Shown here: piece after piece, positions 58,315 to 64,000 of the stretch
Layout: every line of letters starts with the position of its first letter
How positions within the stretch are numbered: position 1 is the first letter of the stretch
Source: Garcia nutans
Lineage: Eukaryota; Streptophyta; Magnoliopsida; Malpighiales; Euphorbiaceae
Assembly (NCBI GenBank): GCA_947685225.1
Contig: CANTUV010000008.1
Span: 35,890,001-35,954,000 of the forward strand
Reading direction: 5' to 3'
Length of the DNA stretch: 64,000 bases
The notes under the pieces: generated by a model
The model's database searches: none
Told to the model about the DNA's origin: nothing
Seen by the model: only the letters and a program-made list of their open reading frames with translations
Translations under genes and position numbers: made by a program

Positions 58315-58321
58315 TATAAAT
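58315..58321 (+). promoter_or_regulatory. TATA box of LTR4
   Basis: TATAAAT in 'tcttataaataccacat'. The W insertion lies about 115 bp downstream, near the predicted start of the leader. Confidence 0.6.
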
Positions 58322-61009
58322 ACCACATCAAAGGTACATAATTAAGGAGCTGAAATTTTTTACTTGACCTTGGACTTTTGGATTTTTTTTAGCCAATCTT
58401 AAGCTTGAAAAATCAAGAGGAAGCAAACAACAATCCTGTAATATCCTCATGTATACCTTAAAAGTTTTGATTATGTTATTGTTATATATTGGATTGAATA
58501 TATGTGTTAAATTACAAGAGAAAAGAAGTTGGGAAAAGAATGTATAGGTATTTGTGTTTTGAGAAGAAAAGAGGGTGTAGAGAGAAGTGTATATGTTGTT
58601 TATATGGTTGTATAACTAACATATACATTGGTCAAAAGGGTTGGTCAATACAAGATGATATTTATTTGTGGCATGTGAAATTATATATATGGGTATATAT
58701 GAGACAAAAGATTAATTAAATGGATGAAGGGCATGGAGGTAATTTTCTTTGGTTAAGTTGCATGGTGGAGATTAAAAGAAGAAAAGTGGTTGACTTGTTG
58801 GTATTTTCTTCTTTCTTTCTTGAAGAGGCCGGCCATTGAAGAAGAGAAAGAGCTAGGGAGGTGTTTGAAGTTCTATAATCAAATTGAAGAAGGAATCAAG
58901 GGTTTTGGTTAGAGATTTGTGGAATTTCTTCATTTAAGGTAAGTTTTCTCTTGATTTCTTTTGTTCTATTTGGAATTTTGTTTGAGTTTGATGGAGTGTG
59001 TTTGTGTATGGTGTGTGTAAAAGTGTTGAAATGGAATTAAAGATAAGAAGCTAGGTTGGTGTTGGTGATGGAAGAGTAAGAGTTGTGTTTAGTGAATTTT
59101 TTTCTGTTTTACAATTAGTAAAGGCTGTGACTTGTATGATTTTTAATTAATTATAGAAAAATGTTCTTGAAGTGAATTTTTGATATGTTGTGCCTCTATG
59201 AGTCTAGAATGACTGAAAAATATGTTGATTCGATTTTGGAATGGTTATGAGTTTAGAAAGATTATTTTTATTAGACCTGTTCCAGCAGGTACCTTAACTG
59301 AGACAGCTATATTTCGGGATTTTTAATAAAATGTAGAAAAATCATATCCAATTGAATTTTAGATATGTTGTGGATTAGTGAGTCTAGTATTTGAGAAAAA
59401 TAATTTGGAACCACGTTGATTGAATTTGATTTATGGAATTCACAAAGTTCAGAACTGCTGCCAGGATGCAGGGCAATTGGGGCAGTCTGGTTAGGTGAAC
59501 TATTTGACCAAGATTTTGTGTTCAGTTTGATCTGAAATTTTAAAGGAATGATTTTAAGATATAAAACTAAATTCTGTAAAAATTTTAGAATTTTTAGTCA
59601 AGTAGATTATTTTATACAATTTTTCAAAATAAGGATAAAATGGAGTCTTAAACCAGAATGTACTACTCATATGGTCATTTTGCTAATATTCCTTTTGGAT
59701 TAGATTGTGAAGAGGTTGAATTGCCCTAACCGTGTCCCTCAAGTGGTGCTGCCCGTGTCCCTCAAAGGTTTTGAAGAGATTGGGTTGCATTAACCTAAAT
59801 GTGGAGAATTCTTGGAAAGAAAAGAAATGTATAGATTGATGGGACTAGTTCTTGAGGTAAGTACCAATACATATGATTGTATTTAATTACATAATTTGAG
59901 GCTTAACACATTTGTTTGCAAATGTGTTAAGTGATCTATTATATTGTTAACATAATTGGACTAAGGTGATGATTGAATGATGTGAAGGATGTGAAGATCA
60001 TTAACAAGGTAAGCATAAACCCTATTTGATTGTATATCCTTATATGTCTTTGAACATTAACACATTGGGATGAAAGTGTTAAATAAGCTATTATATTGTG
60101 AATGTAAATGAAGAATATATATAAAGGATGAAATATGAAATGGGAAAGGTAGGAAGAAATGAGGATCATTCTTAAGGTATGTGCAATTTGTTATGATAAA
60201 TGCTCTAGTAATGAATGATGTTAATGTGTTTTGAGAAGTGAGAAAATGTTATGTTATATGCATTGTGAATCTTGTGTATGACAATGTATTATATGAATAA
60301 TATACTTTGAAATGTGATATCAATGATGCTATATGTATCATATGGATTGAGATATGATATGATATGAAGCCATTGTGATTGGCTATGATAATTCAATTGA
60401 AAGAGATAAGGCATGTTGGCCTAATTGATGATGAGATTGATAATGAAATAATAAATGAATTGTTTGTTTAATATGTTATTCAGTTTCAGAGTTCTGGATT
60501 TGGGTGGCATGCCTAAGAAATGATGAAAGGTAACAGTCTTGCCGGGTTGAGGATCTCCTCATATGTGTTGAGTTGATGGTCCAAGAGACTGGGTCTGTTG
60601 CACTATGAGAATTGTGAATATGAGATATATGATTTGTAACAGTCTTGCCGGGTTGAGGATCTCCTCATATGTGTTGAGTTGATGGTCCAAGAGACTGGGT
60701 CTGTTACACTATCCATGGATAGAGATACATGTATATACATTGCCTACGGGCGTGATGATTGTGACTATGAACCAAAGCAGTAACTCTGAACTTTGAATAA
60801 CATATTAGTGTTTTGGGCCCGAGTCTGTCTTTATTGTCAATGTGAAATGCAAGTATTGAAATACTGATTGTGAGTATTAATAATGAATTATGCTTGGTGA
60901 ATTGTGAATAATATAATGTTATTAAGTGTAATATGTAAATGAATTGTGGTTGATGATAAAGGTTGTCTTTATTGGAAATATGATTTATGATTTATATGAT
61001 ATGTAAATT

Positions 61010-61140
61010 GTGTATTGCAATAATGAGTGATATGATGTGTAATGTGTGTATTGCAATAATGAGTGTATGATATGTAATGTGTGTATTGCAATAATAATTG
61101 GTATGATATGTAAAGTGTGTATTGCAATAATGGTTGGTGT
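61010..61140 (+). repeat. Short tandem repeat in W
   Basis: Four units of about 40-45 bp with core 'gtgtattgcaataatg' followed by 'gatatgtaatg'-like spacers. Confidence 0.7.
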
Positions 61141-61373
61141 GGTATATATATAATGTAGGGGTATTAATATATTGGTTTTGAGTATTGGTGATGCATTGGG
61201 GTTGGTGATAATATTATGTATATATATACATCATATATGAAATTAGCTAGGATATATTAAAGATAAAATTAAAAAGAAAAGAAGATATGATAAGAACTAA
61301 TTATATATTGAATCGATGTATCATTATATATCAATACTTCTATACTATATGTTTATATTTTATATTTGGACTA

Positions 61374-61410
61374 CTAAGCTCTCGGGCTTAGCGCGGGTGT
61401 TTATTCGCGC
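61374..61410 (+). other. Twin hairpins of LTR W
   Basis: Hairpin 1 pairs CTAAGCT with GGCTTAG-type arm GGCTTAG shortened by a U-G closing pair around CTCG (61374-61391). Hairpin 2 pairs GCGCG with CGCGC (61391-61410), extendable by two G-U pairs. Confidence 0.75.
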
Positions 61411-62503
61411 AGGTATATAGATGGAAGATATGAAGTCTTTGTTATGCCACAAGAAGAGTAAAGTTTGTCGAGACCAACTAGAGGGTAATGCATACATGTA
61501 TAAATTTTAATTATGATGTATTTCTGACGAGAGAGTATTTATATGTATAAATGAAGTTTTAATAAAGATAATGATTTTGTAAATGTTATTTAAATTAATG
61601 TATTATGGTTTGAACTCTGTTACAGGTTTTTAAAAGGTAACGAAAAGTGACATCCTTATACTTTATATATTTACTGTATGTATACTAGGTATACGCATAG
61701 TACTTATATAGGGTATCGGGGTGTTACAAATCCATCAAAGGCAACCTACACTGTCTTTATTATTGTTCAACCAGAATTCAAAGATTGTGGTGGAACCAAC
61801 AACGGAGGTTTAAATCTCTATTTCTTTGTTTACGTTTACAGTAGCTTCATCAAGTTGGATTAATTGTTTCATCATACAATTTGATCAATTATTCTACAAA
61901 CCATCCAAACTTTATTTGAAACCCTAAAAATATTTCTTTCAAAACCCTAATGCCTTAATACCCGTAGCACATATTTTCAAAATCTAAAACCCTAAATTAC
62001 ACTTTTCTAAAGTCACAATGATTTGTATTCTTAAAACCCTAACCAAATCTAATTTTCTAAAATCACAGTAGCTTATTTTTTCAAATACCTAATCTAAAAA
62101 ACCAATTTTCATGATTTTCAATCTAACTTATTTAAAACCCTAAATTTTCAATATTATTTTTATATAACTTTCGAAACCCTAAATCCAAAACATCCATTCT
62201 TTAGATTCAAGCTCTATTTATTTCAAATCTAACCTGCCATGCCATTTCTTTAAAATATTTCTCAACTAATTAAACTAGCATATGCAAAATCCTAATTGTT
62301 AAACATAAAACCCAAGAAACTCTAATTGATGCATGGACCCTAAAGTTATATACTTATTGTTTTATTTGAATGGGATGAATGTTTATTATATAATTTGATT
62401 AATAATTTATTTATATATTCAATTTATGTCTTCAATGAATGATTTATTTATGATGAATGGATGTTTACTTTTATTGATTTGTTTTGATTTCAAAACATTA
62501 TAA

Positions 62504-62675
62504 GAGGTATGTTTCCATATTTTAGGTTCCTCATTAGTTAAATTTTATGTAATTTATTTTATCTTAAAGTTTTTGGACCAATGTAAAGGACACGTTTCCA
62601 CCTTTTGGTGGGTTTCCTATTTAGTTTTAGACATGGACGATGTAAGGACATGTTTTCATCCTCGGATGGGTGTCC
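62504..62675 (+). other. Triple hairpin array in LTR4 (partly decayed)
   Basis: Hairpin 1 (62504-62532) has lost pairs in both stems. Hairpin 2 (62588-62617) keeps CCACC/GGTGG; the outer GGACA/TTTCC has one mismatch. Hairpin 3 (62646-62675) keeps both stems, with C-to-T at the first inner position giving U-G. Confidence 0.7.
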
Positions 62676-63062
62676 ATTTATTTATTTTGTTTGGACATTG
62701 CTTTGATTTTAATATAATGATGCTTTATTTTAATTGTTGCATGTAGTATGGATAATATTGTTATACTTAAGAATTTTATAATATTAAGACCTGCAAAGGA
62801 GGCCGGTTCCAATGAACCAGGTGTTGTGGGGGTACTGGGTCATTTCTCACCTTCCCCAAATGTACCCAACTTTTTGAACCCATTAGGGGGTTGGGAATTC
62901 CTTAGGAATTGAGTCATCCACCCCTTTCTTTTTCCCGGCCCATCTGGGTGGCGACTCCATTTTTCTCCAGGGTTAGGCCCGTGGTCTTTAAAGCCCTGAG
63001 CCTAAATAGCGTCGAAGTAGCAAGAACCATTCCACCGGAGTGGGGGGAAAAATCCCTGCTCA

Positions 63063-63880
63063 CACCTACATAAATAGCCTGAAGGTACCAATGGGAGTCC
63101 TATGGCCTATCACCTCAATTTTTGAATCAGTATAATCACTGTAAGTATCATTCATGTGTATCATGCATACATGCATACATGAGCATATCACACTACATTC
63201 TTGTTGTCTTGATAAAGGTCCTTTCCCAAGACTCGAGATGAAGATCCAATCTATAAAGGCAGACATTTTTCTAGATTTGTTGAAGTATTCAAAAATAAAG
63301 AATCAAGATGAAGATCCATTGAAGTATCCAAGTTTGTTCGTAGTGAGATATTAGAGTCGCTCACTATCCTATCAAGATATTAAAATTCCTTTATGTTTGC
63401 TTTTGATGAGTCATTTTGCGGCTTGTCACTCTTTTTCAATAATCATTATCACGTGTTTGTTTTGATTTACCAAGATATTAGAGTTTCTTGGTGATTTCAT
63501 TGAGATATTAGAGTCATTCGATGATTGTTGTTTCATCAAGATAATAGAGTTTCATGATGGTTTTCATTCGGATATTAGAATCACTTGATGATTGTTTTGA
63601 TTTACCAAGATATTAGACTTGGTTGGTGCTTTTCATCAAAATATTAGAATGGCTCAATGATTGTTTTAATTTACTAAGATATTAGAGTTGCTTGGTGATT
63701 TTCATGTTTTGTTTTGTAGATACTTGATGATTTTCAAATAAACAAAACATTCGATGATTGTTGTTTCCTCTAGATTTTTGTTTATTTGTCTCTGTGTTTT
63801 GTTTTGTAGATACTTGATGCAAAATTCAGAATTTGTATAGTTTCTTTTTACTCTCTTCTACTAAAGTCTCAAATCAGTCA
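63063..63880 (+). mobile_element. Tat/Ogre-like element, 3' part of internal region (copy E)
   Basis: After LTR4 there is no PBS or gag. A GTAAGT near 63140 and the 'catacatgagcatatcac' block match 2243-2290 of copy A, so this is again the 3' part of an internal region. It ends in 'tctactaaagtctcaaatc', the block that precedes PPTs elsewhere. Confidence 0.7.
63330..63720 (+). repeat. Minisatellite E
   Basis: About nine imperfect half-units of 35-42 bp alternating 'ccaagatattagagttgcttggtgat' (in parts) and 'tcattcgatgattgttttgattt'. It is unrelated to minisatellites A, C and D2 though in the same relative position. Confidence 0.75.
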
Positions 63881-64000
63881 AGCAGGGGCACCCTTAATTT
63901 TGGCCCTGAATGAGTTTAGTTCCAATTAAAAGGGCCAAATCAAATCAAATCCAATTTTAAAAGCTTGAATTAAGTCCAATCCAATTTTAAAAGTTTGAAT
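63881..64000 (+). repeat. PPT-like tract and possible start of a fifth LTR
   Basis: AGCAGGGGCA is followed by 'cccttaattttggccc', recalling the LTR start 'acccttaatttttgaccc' with about 9 bases lost at the border. The sequence after 63915 does not match the other LTRs closely and runs off the window. Confidence 0.35.

Larger units (their letters stand above)
58437..61728 (+). mobile_element. Solo LTR W, V/W/Z family, inserted in LTR4
   Basis: 3,292 bp from TGTAATATCC to GGTGTTACA, with perfect TSD AATCC (58432-58436, 61729-61733). It holds two GTAACAG...CTGTTAC modules (60530-60601 with the last TTAC changed to TTGC, and 60636-60707), a run of 'tgtgtattgcaataatga' repeats (about 61010-61140) and the twin hairpins (61374-61410). 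No gene. Confidence 0.9.
57898..63062 (+). repeat. Tat-like LTR4 (3' LTR of copy D), split by solo LTR W
   Basis: It starts TATAGACC, a mutated TG, after a perfect PPT, and ends GCTCA. Without W (58437-61728) and one TSD copy it is about 1.87 kb. U3 has GAATTGG/CCAATTC near 58101 and CGGCGA/TCGCCG near 58072-58096. The TATA box is at 58315-58321 and the triple hairpins at 62504-62675. It is more diverged than LTR2 and LTR3. No PBS follows. Confidence 0.82.

Overview
This window is repeat-dense plant DNA, most likely intergenic or pericentromeric heterochromatin of a eudicot. I see no host gene, rRNA, tRNA or CRISPR. Essentially every base can be assigned to LTR retrotransposons. The species cannot be named from the sequence.

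The backbone is one non-autonomous Ty3/gypsy family of the Tat/Ogre type. Its LTRs open with TGTAGACC, its primer-binding site is tRNA-Arg-like (TGGCGACTCCACTGGGGA), its gag has a C-H-H-C knuckle, and the 3' region before the polypurine tract holds changing minisatellites. The copies sit head to tail and share LTRs: internal A (1-3174), LTR1 (3175-5839), internal B (5840-12424), LTR2 (12425-14591), internal C (14592-44788), LTR3 (44789-46943), internal D (46944-57897), LTR4 (57898-63062), internal E (63063 onward) and a possible fifth LTR start near 63891. No copy carries pol. Copy C also carries an antisense, intron-containing plant mobile domain (PMD) gene with its own TATA box (18806-21254).

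Later elements are nested in this array. A solo LTR of another family (8022-9772, TSD TCAAG) splits gag of copy B. A minus-strand Tekay/Del-type chromovirus X (21856-44145) sits in the minisatellite of copy C. A second chromovirus Y (21950-35537, TSD TGGGT) lies inside the left LTR of X. A solo LTR Z (25580-28389, TSD GTTGT) lies inside the integrase of Y. A 9.7-kb element V with no recognisable genes and two 3,070-bp LTRs that look identical (47455-57138, TSD CCAAG) sits in the minisatellite of copy D. A solo LTR W (58437-61728, TSD AATCC) sits in LTR4. V, W and Z are one family, related to X and Y by their LTR termini, and V also by its tRNA-iMet primer site and the motif next to its polypurine tract.

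The most unusual signal is RNA-like secondary structure inside LTRs. Each Tat-type LTR carries, downstream of its TATA box, three tandem hairpins with one shared architecture but different stem sequences, and many substitutions between copies keep the pairing. The chromovirus-type LTRs carry a different conserved hairpin whose closing pair varies as C-G, U-A or U-G, next to a second hairpin in the V/W/Z family. Both look like constrained RNA elements in the retrotransposon leader. All genes read here are broken, so the locus is probably inert for protein, but V looks very young and must have been moved by proteins made elsewhere.
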